Part shown: one piece after another, positions 41,217 to 53,211 of the stretch
How positions within the stretch are numbered: position 1 is the stretch's first letter
Layout of the letters: each line of letters opens with the position of its first letter
DNA from: Takakia lepidozioides
Taxonomy: Eukaryota > Streptophyta > Takakiopsida > Takakiales > Takakiaceae
Direction: 5' to 3'
Length of the DNA: 64,000 bases
Assembly: GCA_030704615.1 (NCBI GenBank)
Contig: CM060731.1
Coordinates: 57,700,756-57,764,755 of the forward strand
Notes under the pieces: model-generated
Seen by the model: only the letters and a program-made list of their open reading frames with translations
What the model was told of the DNA's origin: nothing
Database searches by the model: none
Position numbers and translations under genes: made by a program

Positions 41217-44200
41217 GAAATGAAATGATATGGTGCTTTATAACGTCCGCAGAAAGCTCATAGAGCTTATGGGACAAAATGGAAGGAAGAACATGAGAGA
41301 AAATAGGAAAACCAGAGTCAGAGAAAAGAACTATTCGAGTGATTGTCTCAGGGTGAATGCCTCGTGCAGGTAGGCTGCCAAACATTTCTGATCCTCATAG
41401 TGGAAGACTTCAGTGAGAGATTGGGTTCCACGGAATAGACAATGGAATCTCCCACGGATCTCATAGTATAGGGGGCAATAGAAGAAGTGTTCTTCAGTTT
41501 CAATTTCCTGGTTGCGCCCTGTGCAAGCAGGACATAGGAGAGAGAAAAGAAAATACTTTCAATACTTCTACTGGAGGCAGAGAAGATAGAAGATAGAGAA
41601 ACATTCATCATCCACTGGGCTATCCAAGGGCATGGAGAGAAAAGAGAGAGGTGTCTGACTGGCATTCCTGCAGTTACACCCCCCCACAACCTGGAAGCAT
41701 CTATGGGGGTGGTACCGGTGAGAACTCACCATCAGGCTTCGATCGGAGGGATGTGACACGAATGAGTGGGCAGGAGGTTGGTGAAGGGAGTGTGCAAACC
41801 AGGTACTCCACCGCCTTGGTTCTCTCCCTTCGTATTTCTCTTCATTAACACAAGTCGGTGCTCATCAAACAATTTTTTTTTTCGGTCAGTATCTAAGTGA
41901 GCGCTGGTTTATATTTTGGAAATAGTGGGAGGAGTAGTGATAACAATAGAGGGTGTCAGCCTGCCTGCAGGTTGTATGCAGGGCGCATAGCCAGAGGCTA
42001 TCGAATGGGCACTCGTGTCATTCTCAAGGTTAATGATGTGTCTCTCACCTCTCAGGGATATTTCTGTTGAGCCACATAATCTGAGCAATGTACCATTGGT
42101 TACTTTGATTGGTCGAGTGACTTGATAAATTGTTCTTGCAAATGTTTGTTCGTACTGTAGAGAAATATGTAAGAAGAAAGAAATGAGGAGAGAGAGGAAC
42201 TGACAAATGATCCACTGTTTCTCATCATAACTGTTTGCACAAGATAAATCTGTGAATCTGATTTGTTATGATTTAGGTTATGGCTCCGGTCTCTGACACG
42301 CCATTGTGTGTTTGCTGCAGGCATACCCAGCACTGACAACACGAGGCACTGATGCAGATGTGATGGCTGCCAATGAGCTTTCCACTCATGCTATTCTTCA
42401 GGTTAAGAAGCTGACAATTACTGGTGATTGGTCGCAGAATTAGGTGTTCTGCCACTTCAGGCTGGAGGCCAGCATCGCCTCTCGATGTCACAGCAAATAG
42501 ATTGTAGTCACTTACCCACTGGCCAGCATAGCAAATTATAGACAGAGACATCTCAAAGAAGCTATTTGATGTTCATTCTAAATCTAGTTGGAGAGATTCA
42601 AGCATAAGATGTACTCATGAGACTTTGTTTGCTGTAGCCTTCCATTGACCCCGTGTCCAGTTTGGGTGGAACAAGAGGGAATAGACACTAACTGTGAGGG
42701 GCTCACTCCACTAGTGGGACTTACTTTGGTATAAACAACTTCTTCGGGCTTTCCAGGCCAGATTCAAGCATCAGATTTCAGTGTGTGTGCACCAGCTGGT
42801 TGAGATGAGAGGTTTGTGTTTGGATACCCAAAAAATCTTGAGAGTATATAGTTTTACCTTCCTCTTGATCCAATTGATGGTGCTCAGAAGTGTTTTCAGG
42901 TGCGTATGCTAGTTCTAAGCACTCATCAGAGTACATTTCTTCCTTGCAGGATCCTTCACAACAGGATGAATTAGAGAATGTCGTATATCTCTATGGTGGA
43001 TTCCAAACAAGGACAGGAGAGCAGGTACAATGACTCTGAGTCCCCTCTTTCCACTGATTTGACTTGAGGAAATAAGATTTGAGTTCAGTTTCATATCCTC
43101 ACACAGGGTTTTCCCAATGAGGATATATTTCAGCATGATCATGACATGGAAGAGGATCTTGCAATTTTTTCCTTAACAAGCCAATCAGGAGAAAGTGTGG
43201 TCTGTTTTCTGTTAATCTCTATTGCATTTTAGAGCCTGTTTATCAGAAGGCTAAGAATCCCCTGAACTTTCCGAAAGCTCAAGGTTAGCACTTGAATCCA
43301 CCTTGTGGACATAATACATCTAAGCCAAGGGATAATGGGATTTGCTGTGTTCTCCTAGAGCAGTGGTTGGTGTTCCGAGACGATGGCAAAATAACGGCTG
43401 CAGATTATGCCAAAGCTGCTGCTGAAGCTACTACAGAGGGTCGTGCGGTTGGGGAATGGGAATTCTGGGACCGCTTTGACAAGACCAGGCCAATTAAGAG
43501 GCGTCTTAACTTCATCACAAAGCTGCTGCGGGGGGCATTTGAAGGGCTTGCTTTCATGCATGCGCGTGGCCGTCTCCATCAGAGTCTTGGGCCTGCATCG
43601 GTTATCATCAAGTGTGCCCTTGTTTCTATCTCAGAACCTCCTTCTCTATTGGTTCTGCAGTTCTGTGTGTGTATCTTACTTCCTCTCCTGTTTGCCTCTT
43701 TTGGTTGTTCACCCTATTAGCTTTCTTTCTTATTCTTTCTTTCTTTCTTTCTGTCTTTAAATAAGAGCACAAAGAGCTGAAGGGTGAAGGTGTGGAGGAG
43801 GAGACAGCAAAGGAAGATCTAGCTGTGAACCACATTTGGAAAGACCTATTCTACTGGAAATGACATGTACTTATGGGAGGACTGTGGGCAGCACAATGGA
43901 GGAGAGGGAGGCAAAGTTTTTGGTGCCTCGATTACGTGATCTTGCTTTTTCTACTGATGTGAGGTAACTCGTAAGTTGCTGCCTCATCTCTTCACATCCA
44001 TTGCGATTGCTTTTGCACTTGCACATAGCATTGGGCTGTAATGTTTTATTTTAGAATCTTGGCTTCTCATGCTCAAGGAAAAAGTAAGTCACAAGAGGGG
44101 TCAGTGGCAGTGACCCGGCGATCTTGGGAGGGGCGACACTTGAGGAGCTTTGGGAAAGACGGGTGAGCAGTGGGGGTTCTGAGGCACGTGATTCCGTGAT

Positions 44201-46225
44201 TGACCCAGCAGTTGCGGCGCTGTCCGAGGGATTGTGGAAACGCGCAACGATGGCCGGGGCTCGAATGGCAATGGAACGCAAGGCCTTTGGGATCGCGGAT
44301 GACATGTCAGCTTTCATTTTAAAAATGAAACTGTTACTTGCTTAGAGGAGCCTAAACTATGATATACGACATCTGGACCTGTCTTCTACTCGGTCATTCA
44401 GATGTTAGAGAAGGCAATGAGATCGCATGATATCATGAGAAACAAGTAGCCCTTGCATTGGGACAACCCAGAAGCTACCAACAAGAAGCTTGAGAGAACT
44501 GGCAGTCTACCTCCGCTCCTTTAGTTTCTGAAATATAAAAGATTGAGATTGCAACAATACTACTGTCTCATTTGCTAATTGGGTCCAAAAGGATTTGAAT
44601 TGTATTTTCCAAACTTGGTCAGCTCTTTAGTAAATGTACATATGATTTATTTTACAGGTACAGTCATGAGTGTATAGCCCTAACTCGTTTTTGGTTCATT
44701 GGCAGCTACGCAGGGGGGTTGTTGCTGGCATACATGGTCTTCGTGCCGCTTTGTGAGGTGGGCAGCATTGATGGCCCATCAATCCAGGTAACTAACGTGC
44801 AAACTGATTGTTGCACTCCAACGAAGAGTGTCACATTTTTCCTTAATTCATCCAATATCATCCAATGTCTCTCTATTAACAGGTAGTAATCACATCTATG
44901 GCCAATATGTTTCTTCTCATCATGTTGTCTATGCCAGCTCCCAACTAACTCCAGGAGGGTTAATATCTCTGAGGGAGATTTCTGTGAAGGGATACTCCTG
45001 TTGAGGTTGCAGACCCCAGTATTTCCTGACTAACACTTCACTTCCTGGGAAGAAAAACGCTTTATTTGCATTAATTTGAGACAATTGTTGAATCCGCTCA
45101 AGCATTCATGTTATTGTACCTTTTATATTGGGGATGCTGGGTTCAGTCAATGAGCGGTGTGTTTGGGTTACTTGCAGAGACTTCTGGAGAGCACATTCCG
45201 GCTTGATGTCGCTGCAGCCCGAGAGTAAGCAATCTCTCTCTCGCTCTTGTTCTACTTTCTCACACCTAGTCGTATTTGGAAAGCAATTTGGTCCCATAGA
45301 CTCTTCACTCTCTCTTTGTTTGTTATGCTTTCCTCTCCCATGAGCTCTTTACGCTAGCTATGGATGTCATTGAGTCCTTTCTTTCTTTTCTTCTTTCCCG
45401 TCATTTTTCTGTGTCCTGCCTGTTTGTTCAACCATGCGAAATCTATCATGTGTGCTCTACAACTTCCCAGTATAATGGGAGTTCCCATGGTCACTGCTCT
45501 TAAAGTTGGGACCTGTGGAGACAAACAACATTCGCAAGTATTTGGTGGGGCAGGTATTGTGAAGCTGATGACCGGTGGACCAATGCTGTGAAGTTTCTCG
45601 ATCTGGATGATGGTGCAGGCTGGCAGCTGCTTCAGGTATGTGTCCTTTGGAGATTTCATTTTGCGGGGGCAGGGTTGGATTCAAACCAACGTTTGTGTAC
45701 CTTCAATGCCTGATTGGCCAGAGGGTTTGCAACCTCCATATAGGCTAGACACCTCAGTAGAACAGAAGGACCGCTGGTGTTATGAAGTGATATGACCAAT
45801 TGTGACATATCCATGTACGAGCAGTTGGCCCGGGGCTCTTAAATTGTAAGTACACAGTGCCCCTTTCATGTTGTGGAGGGGCCTTCTATGTCACAGGAAA
45901 GTATCCACCTGGTAGGCTCGAGGGTTGATCGAAACAGGTAACCATGCAAGAATTAGTTTGGATTATTAGTTTGGGTTTATGTCTCACATCAAAGATTGGG
46001 ATGTCCCTCATATAGGAGGAAAGGATAACACTAATTGCGTACACATAAGTTGCTGGACATCCGTATCTTGATCTTGACAGGATGTTACATACAGATTGTT
46101 ATGGAAGATGATGAGATCCTGCTTTTGCTGCATGGCAGGCGATGCTCAATCCCGACTACAGGCAACGCCCCACAGCTGAAGCTGTGTTGAGTCACCGTTT
46201 CATGACAGGCGCCGTCCTTGAATAA
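40464..46225 (+). CDS. Plastid-type protein kinase homologue (predicted pseudokinase), 11 exons
   Basis: Exons: 40464-40774, 41971-42028, 42321-42401, 42950-43024, 43364-43611, 43892-43963, 44111-44305, 44706-44787, 45178-45224, 45554-45635, 46139-46225. All joins keep frame with GT/AG sites; total 445 codons. The N-terminus (about 65 residues rich in Ser, Ala, Val and Thr) looks like a transit peptide. GTRVILK supplies the ATP-site Lys and VMAANELSTHAILQ the C-helix Glu region. The catalytic-loop position reads LHQSLGPASVIIN, where active kinases have HRDLKPxN, so the catalytic Asp is Ser. PRLRDLAFSTDV fills the DFG position, and the C-lobe ends in RPTAEAVLSHRFM. The Gly-rich loop is not visible between exons 1 and 2, so one exon may be missed. 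AATAAA overlaps the stop (46221). A LINE fragment and a (GA)n tract sit in intron 1. Start chosen: first ATG of the frame. Confidence 0.88.
41166..41212. repeat. (GA)n microsatellite in intron 1
   Basis: About 23 GA units, directly followed by the simple-repeat tail of the LINE copy D. Confidence 0.97.
41213..41545 (-). mobile_element. 5'-truncated LINE (copy D) in intron 1 of the kinase homologue gene
   Basis: It matches the last 330 bp of the 29.14-29.96 kb copy on the same strand: tail GAAATGAAATGAAATGATA, CATAGAGCTTATGGGACAAA, GCCTCGTGCAGGTAGGCTGC, and the zinc-binding codons (CPACTGRNQEIETEEHFFY-like) near 41480-41540. It is antisense to the host gene. Confidence 0.87.
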
Positions 46226-47235
46226 AACAAATTTTCATTGTGCTATGTCAAATTATGTATTGGCTTTTTCAATTTTTCTCCTGCACATCCTGTGATTCCT
46301 AGTGGAGTGTCCTAAAAGTGCATACAAAGTTGCTCTCTCTCCTCGTCCCACATGATCCCTTAAGAGACCAGCTTGATCTCCATAGCCAAATGAGGATTTC
46401 TTCACAGAGAGCACCTTGGCTTGGCAACATCATGTTGATCCATTCCTTTTATTAATCAATCTACTGCATGATGAAACATACATAAGGTCAGCAATGTGTC
46501 ATGGCAACCTGAACTGCTGCAACGTTGGGCTCCACTGGAGCCAATGAGAAAAAAAACCAAGACGGAATGAGTTCCATTGCTCCCTGACATGGCTGCAGGG
46601 TCCAACTTTGACTTGCCATCACTTTAAGGGTCTAGAAAGGCCATCATTGGATATGAAGTTGACCTTTGAAATCCATGTATATTGGAATTCTCTTAGGTTC
46701 TGGTTGGAGTAACGGCAATTGGATTTGGGCAGGCTTACAGGTGGGTGAGTGTAAGATGCTTTCTGGGCTATGTCCAAAACATTCTTTAACTTCCTGGAAC
46801 CGGTTGCAAATCCAACTGATGGCTGGTGAATTTTGGCTCGTTGCTGATATTCTAGTTGCTTACATCCATAGATTCTTTATCTATGCGTAAAGGATTTTGC
46901 CTGCCTAATATGGCGTATTTTCAGGAGGATTAAAAAGCAGAAATCTACGCCTCATGCCACTAGCACATCATGCCAGTTGCACTAGCACATTATGAAACAT
47001 AATGTGTTTGATTAAGACTGGCAGGCCAATGAGAGGGCGGCAGACTCAATCCTTTACGTACTGGAATGGGCCTCAACATGCCATTATGGCGGTTTCGGCG
47101 GCAGCTCGCCCTCCGGCTCGCCACCACCTTACCCGCCACAATGTCATGTGGCGGCCCATTCGAGGCTAGACATGCTAGGTCGTAATGAAATAGGAGAAGA
47201 AAAGCCTTAATAGCAGAATCTACCACACCACAAGG
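46226..47235. other. 3' flank of the kinase homologue gene; no further gene
   Basis: This holds the likely 3' untranslated end of the gene just upstream, then nothing recognisable. The frame 46666-46890 is unsupported. Confidence 0.35.
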
Positions 47236-47805
47236 TGGCCTCTCTCAAAAATTTGGCGGGAAGACAGAAGTGCCAAAGTTTCGGCGTTCTTGTGGAAAGT
47301 GGCACATAAGATTCTGCCTGTCAACAGTAACTTCTCGGATGGACCCCAAAACTGCCCCAGCTGTCCCAACTCCCCAGAAACATTGGAGCATTGCTTAATT
47401 CTCTGCCCTATGGTCAGACACATCTGGTATCTGGTACTCCGGTTCTATTCCAACTGGCTGTTCTTTCAGCCAGGGAGCCCAACACTGTCTTGCCCTGTCT
47501 GGGCTTGCTTAAGGGCACACACTCTCTGGAATGTATGGAGATCTCGCTGTAACAGTAAGTACCAGGGGAGACGCCCCAGCATTAGAACAATTTTGTTTAA
47601 TGTTTACCTTGCTTTGATGACTGAAGGGAGGAAGACCTGGGTTACCTTGTCTGCAGTTATTTCCAAGTGCTCGACACAACGCAGGGATAAACTGCTCCAT
47701 GATTTCGACCCCACCTGGGGCAAGAGCAACCTGCTCTGCACCCGCTTTGCCGACAACGTTCGATGGGAAGACACCTTCCCCGCGCAATGGCAAGACCCCA
47801 ACTGA
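47236..47805 (+). pseudogene. LINE reverse-transcriptase zinc-binding fragment (second LINE family)
   Basis: The frame 47290-47805 opens MWKVAHKILPVNSNF and carries CPSCPNSPETLEHCLILCPM followed by VRHIW, the zf-RVT motif (CxxC...ETxxHxxxxC) found after reverse transcriptase in plant L1-like elements. The following 110 residues (WNVWRSRCNSKYQGRRPS) fit the usual C-terminal tail. The 5' portion 47236-47290 shows the same domain in a shifted frame. No reverse-transcriptase core and no simple-repeat tail is present. It is unrelated in sequence to the four LINE copies A-D. Confidence 0.8.
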
Positions 47806-49467
47806 AGCTGAAGACGGGGAGCGCAACTGGAAGCACAAGCGTGCTAAGGATCCTCTGTTCAAAACTCAACTCAAATTCTAGCTCGGATTCACATTGCATT
47901 ATAATCAGGCATCTAGCTCCTAGAGGCCCAACCTGTTATCTGATCAGCTGTTTCGCACAGCCAGCAGCTCCAGCAGCCTTCTTTTCTCCACTTCATCTCC
48001 TCAAATTCCAATTCCTACTTGCACCTTCAGGCACTTAGACTCTGCTTCCCCTTCCCTCCTCAACGCTTCTAGCTAGTCTGCCCCTCAGTAAGACTCCACG
48101 GCCCCAGGGTGGTTATTTTTTCCACCATCTTGTTAAACTCTTAATTTAAATTTGATTAAAAGGGTCTACGGCCCCTTTCGGAATTTAAAAAAAAAAAAAC
48201 AAAAGTTCGTTAAAACACAGCTACGCGGCATTGCATACATAGAGGCAAGACACAGTACTGCCCGCGGCAACTTAAAGGATGTGCTCGTTACAAGTGACAC
48301 AGTTACACATCACATATAAGGTTCATCCCTACAAGTCGTTCATCTCCATGTTGTAGTAAACACAAGAGTTGGGACCAGGATTTGTGGCTTAAATATTTGG
48401 AGCTACTTGCCCCGATTCTTTCCCATGTATGGCAGCTCGTTGGTTGAGAGCACTAGGCTAGAATCTTCGCCAAAATTAACAAAGGATACAAAATACTCGA
48501 CCTACATAGGGGGAAACTGTTGAGAGGCGCATGCAGGAACGCCCCTAGAGTCTTCTTACAGTAACAGCTCCTCGTCTATGTTCAATATGACTCTGCATCT
48601 GAATGTGGAGGTGAATCTGCATAATTAATCTGTTCCATAGAGCACCAAACATCAGGAAATGCGCTGTGTTGGTGCTAGAGATCCCCTTTGGAGTCTGAGA
48701 TGGTATTGGTGAAGCTTAAAGTCAATTCCCGGCAGCGATACTTTACTCCGGAAAACAGCGTACTACCATACATAGATGTGCATAAAACAATAGATCTAGA
48801 GCGACTGAAGTTCTTCTAAAGGAAAAAACCACACGGGCCTTGCAATCCTATCAAGGTTCATTGAACTGTGAAAATAAACGGGGAAGTCACAGCAAGGACC
48901 GTCGTAATTTGGGACTTCATGAACTACCAGTTTCCAGTATCTTTGGAACAATTACTTCCACCAGGTGACATATTGATCCGACCGTGCACCCGCTACCAAG
49001 AATCGGATAATCAATGCTGAAATACCTAGACACACCTGTATCTTTTCCTTCCATCATTTAATTTCCATGCTCAGAGGTAAGTATTAAGTGTACCCGTTCA
49101 GTAATATAGCCTGAATCTGAATTTTCGACCGAATCCACTTCCCAGAAATCTGAAAGGTTGAAACATCACACAAGTTCAAGGATCATCATAGCTACCTCAG
49201 AACACGTAAAATACTTTGTACCATCGACTTCAAGGACTTGTCAACGTTATAAGTTGCTCTTGAAACTTGCCGTAGACCTCATCTTAAATTTACATATTTA
49301 TCCGAGCTGCGAGACTCACGCTACGAAGAACTGGATGATGGAAAATCCTATCTTCTCATTCCATCACTCACTTCAAGCAGAAATGACAGTCTTAGGAGAA
49401 ATAATTATATATAATATATCTTAATCTGGGGATAAGATTACCAGGTTCTTGATCAAGTCCCTTTTAC
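47806..49467. other. No gene recognised
   Basis: Contains an oligo-A run (48186-48199) and an ACGGCCCC/CTACGGCCCC pair near 48100 and 48167, but no coding or repeat structure that I can name. Confidence 0.3.
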
Positions 49468-49600
49468 CTGAACTGACATCAGATAAGGCATCCATCAGAG
49501 CAACAGCAGGATTCGGGGGGTCCGCCGGCTTGGGAGGATCATCAGGCTTTGTAAGGCCTATTGGAATCAACTCCTCGTTGGCAGTTCTTATTTTACGCCA
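49468..49600 (-). other. Exon-like segment, gene unknown
   Basis: On the minus strand it is preceded by ATTGTGCAG (acceptor) and followed by TTCAG|GTAAAA (donor). The 133-bp segment reads WRKIRTANEELIPIGLTKPD, then a Pro/Asp-rich stretch (PPKPADPPNP), then ALMDALSDVSS. The good splice sites, normal codon use and protein-like composition suggest a real exon or recent pseudo-exon. I do not recognise the family. Confidence 0.4.
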
Positions 49601-50404
49601 CTGCACAATGTATGGGGTCATGCACGCCAGATCTCAGCTCTAGAGTCTCAGCTAAAGGCTTACCGATATGTATGAAAAATGCAAAAAGTAGGAAATAACT
49701 TAGCAATGCACCTAATCAATGGCGGGCCAGTAACGTAGAACTTAGGTAGTACACTTCTAGGGAAAGACAGGAATATTATTAGTTTGACATTAAGTTGTAT
49801 AATACTGCCCCTCACATTGAACTGCACAAATCTTAGTCCTGTTCAGATCTGCTTAACACAGCTTACCATTTCAAGAAATCCTTTAAATAGCAGATCCTGG
49901 AAGATCCAGGTTACTACACTCTGTCTTGCACTTGCTACAGATGCTTTCATTAACAAATTGTGCTGGGATACTCCGGCTTCTTGACATCATTATTCTACAG
50001 GTTGACAATTCATGATCGCCACGACGGAAATGGAGTTGCAATTCGGCTTCTTGAAATTATTAAAGGTGGCTATCCTGGACCTCAGATGAACTGAAAATCA
50101 TCTGTGAATCAGATATCTTTGCGCTCGATCAAACACGGCCTGCGCTTAGCACAGAATTATACTGTTAAATTCCCTTCCGTTCAAAGAGGACATGAAAAAC
50201 ATCTAAACGACACACGAAGTTACAGTCCATACAGAATCCTATGCTCAATCAGTGTTGGAAGCGCACAGCTTCTTGACATTGCTATGTTTGGCTACACTGC
50301 CCCTCAGATCGAGCTCCACAAATACATGATTGGATATTTCCTTTGACACAAATACTCCGAACTTGCTTAACTATATCCGATGATATAATCCACACAAAGG
50401 ATTA
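49601..50404. other. Imperfect internal duplication, no gene recognised
   Basis: The phrase TTGACATT...ACTGCCCCTCA...CACAAAT occurs at 49789-49830 and again at 50274-50322, and GGCTTCTTGACAT/GGCTTCTTGAAAT recurs at 49976 and 50044, so a unit of several hundred bases may be duplicated and diverged. Confidence 0.35.
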
Positions 50405-50584
50405 CTAGAAATGCAAAAATCGTCTACAAAGGGAGAACTGAGTCCCATTAATCTGGACCTGCTCTTCATACTCTGCTTCGGCCCGTTGGAGCTCTGCTAT
50501 TTCGTCATCAACAGGGACCAGCGGTAAGCTCTCTTCGGACTCCTCAAGAGCAGGAAGCAGCAGCGTGGGCAGCGTGGGCAACAT
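50405..50584 (-). other. Short ORF or exon, function unknown
   Basis: A 59-codon frame from ATG at 50584 reads LPALEESEESLPLVPVDDEI, then AELQRAEAEYEEQVQINGTQ. It is acidic with a predicted helical end. It could be an upstream exon of the same unknown gene as 49468-49600, on the same strand; there is no family match by eye. Confidence 0.35.
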
Positions 50585-51437
50585 GTTGCACCAGACTTCT
50601 CACCTTGCCTTCCCTTGAAACTGATTTAGGAAAATGCATGTATGCTGCTCTTGTTCAGAGAAGCTTTAGACTATGGATGAGAATCGTCCAAATAGGCTTT
50701 TCGTTACGATCACGAACGAGCCCCGTCAATGTGCACCAATTATTTTATAGTTTTAATAATAATTAGCTTGAATTTAAAGAAAAATAAAATATCTGTTAAT
50801 TGTGTTTGCCTTAGTATGGGCCTATGGGGTTTATTTCTACAAAAGCGCTACTGAATAATCCCTTCAGCAGAGCGGGCTGAACTGCAGCATAGCGGGTCAA
50901 GTAGAAATTCACAGGGGACCCTATTGTTGTTTTTTTTGAAGCTATTCCTATGTGACATGAGAATGGATGAGAACGTGACATTTGCAGCGTGACTAATCTT
51001 ATTTACGCCACGCATTGAATGTTTTCACCTGGGAGGAAGAGACAACATATTTTACGATTTCTTGGGGAGGCGCGGCCACATGAATTTTATTTTATTTTTT
51101 AAATTTTTTCTCATCATGTACCTTCCCCAGTTATAAAGACAATACAATACCTTAGCCTGCAAGTAACCATTTGCATTATTAGAGGGCTCCCTCATATTTT
51201 TAAGATTTCATCCATCTATTTTTACCCATTCACTTGGTGAGTGGTATATGGCTGAATGAAAAGTGAATGAAAAATGGCTAGGTGCGTATGGAACAGTGGT
51301 ATATGGCTGAATGAGCATAAATAAATGGAAAATGTCTATTTGACGTTCTCTTTTGGATGAAAGGATGCGTACCGCAGATTTCTTTGAAAAATAGACCTCA
51401 AAAACAGAAAAAATAAAATGCAACTTGCCGAACAGTC
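50585..51437. other. No gene recognised; AT-rich
   Basis: A short direct repeat (GGTATATGGCTGAATGA at 51242 and 51299) is the only structure seen. Confidence 0.35.
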
Positions 51438-51635
51438 GCGTAGGCTACCCTTATGGTGCTTGGAACTACGCGCGATGAAGGTGCCCAGGGAGATCCCGGT
51501 CAAATACTTGTTTTCTCTTGTTAGACAGGCTATTTGAGCGTAGGCTACCCTTATGGTGCTTGGAACTACGCGATGAAGGTGCCCAGGGAGATCCCGGTCA
51601 AATACTTGTTTTCTCTTGTTAGACAGGCTATTTGA
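51438..51635 (+). repeat. Recent 100-bp tandem duplication
   Basis: Copy 1 is 51438-51537 and copy 2 is 51538-51635. They are identical except that CGCGCGATGAAGG in copy 1 is CGCGATGAAGG in copy 2 (2 bp). Confidence 0.97.
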
Positions 51636-51969
51636 GCTCTCGGCTACAATCGCAACGTATTGTACGTGAACACATCACGTATTGGATTCTTTGATGGTTG
51701 TCTCTAAGGCCTGTTTAGCTATCTCTCCTTTTCCTATTACAATCTTGAAATGTTCGTATGTGGTTTTTTGAAAGGGCGTTAGGAGAGTGGATAAAATCAG
51801 ACACCTCCACCACAACCATCAACTCAAAAAGACCACCATAGGAGTCTACAAACCAAACAAATTCCATTCATCATTAGAGGAATTCAGAGCAAAGCAACAT
51901 AAAGCTTTATTGTGAAAATGATCACAAAACTGAATTTTGAATTCATCACATTCTCTTTAGATATTGTTC

Positions 51970-52375
51970 ACCAAAGTCGTCATGACTAGGAGTGCAGAGC
52001 CACACGAAGCCATAGTAAATTTTGTAGTACAATAATTGTAAAGAAGAAAGGTGTCGTTGCCTTGGTGACATGTGATACGCAACTACTCCACCGTATGTGG
52101 GTTTTGGGAATTCAAACCTCGTACCATATCACCGGGACAACGACGTTTTCTTTTATAATTGTTGTACTATCATACCATCAAGATGTCAAAGAAAATTTCA
52201 TATCTCTACACATCAAAGTCACGGAGGAGGATGACTAGATGTAGATGCCCGCCCATTAATAAACACCCAGTTCCATCCAATAATCAGATTGTACTCTTCA
52301 TGTGACCGTTTGAAGCCCCAAACATGAAAAATTGGACCGACGGGTCTCATTTATCAAAGTGGGCTGGCTCCCAAA
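51970..52375 (+). repeat. Duplicated module, copy 1, enclosing a MITE-like inverted repeat
   Basis: From AGTCGTCATGACTAGGAGTG to the GTGGGCTG end it matches 53212-53592. The shared tail includes TAGATGC(C)CCGCCCATTAATAA. Confidence 0.9.
52027..52170. mobile_element. MITE-like element (copy 1) with ~48-bp inverted repeats
   Basis: GTACAATAATTGTAAAGAAG...GGTGTCGTTGCCTTGGTGAC at the left is the imperfect inverse of ...TATCACCGGGACAACGACG...AATTGTTGTAC at the right, leaving a loop of about 45 bp. No coding content. It would fold into a long hairpin. Because both copies sit in the same duplicated module, they were copied together. Confidence 0.75.
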
Positions 52376-53089
52376 ACTAACTTTGTACACAACAATATTT
52401 GTGTAGTGGTGTGTCTGAAACATATATACATCTTTCTTCTCCTACCCGGTTCTTACATGTTGGATGATTAGCTGACATTAATACATGAATGTGTCTAGGA
52501 ATTAGAGTGTGTCACGAGAATGAATGTGTTCATCCCTTATTAGATATGTAAAGACACATAACTGTAGATAGTATGACTGATGGGGTTCAAGCGAAGCGGA
52601 AAGAGACTCGAGAGATCTCATTGGCCACGAGGAGACACGGAGGTTGAAAGTGAGACTTGAGAGCTATAAATAAGAGGAATAAAAAAGAAGAGAAAGAGCC
52701 AAGGAGATACAATGGATCTAGAAGATGAGCTCTAGACTAGGGAGTATCAAAGAGAGAGGAAGAACAAGTATACACATAGACAAAGACTTGTAGTTTCATT
52801 ACAATATGAATAGTACTTATAGTATGAGTAGTTCATTACAAATTATAAAATTGGTATCTGCACTTTGAAAAATTGTCAATCAATCTGTTACGGAGGCTTC
52901 TATAAGGTGTCAATATTGTAGGGTGCTTAATTGAAATTCTTGATTTGTTTTAATTTTGTATTCCCTACCCAACGTCTTTTTTTTCGTCCCCTAAATCATC
53001 AATACCAGCCCTGTGTGTAATATCTATTGCTGCAAGATGTAGAATTAGCAGCTTGGAGCAATGCTAGAACCATCTTTATGTTTTTCCTA

Positions 53090-53205
53090 TGATGTAGATG
53101 CAACCAACCCATTAGTTAACATAGAGTTCCACGAAATCGGATTGCCTTCACGACCGTAATTTGAAGGCCCGAGCATGAAAAGCTAGGCTGTCTCATTTAC
53201 CAAGG
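53090..53205 (+). repeat. Third, diverged copy of the module tail
   Basis: GATGTAGATGCAACCAACCC through TTTGAAGGCCCGAGCATGAA to TCTCATTTACCAAGGTG resembles the last 120 bp of the modules at 51970 and 53212, so the unit was once at least triplicated. Confidence 0.6.
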
Positions 53206-53211
53206 TGTTCG

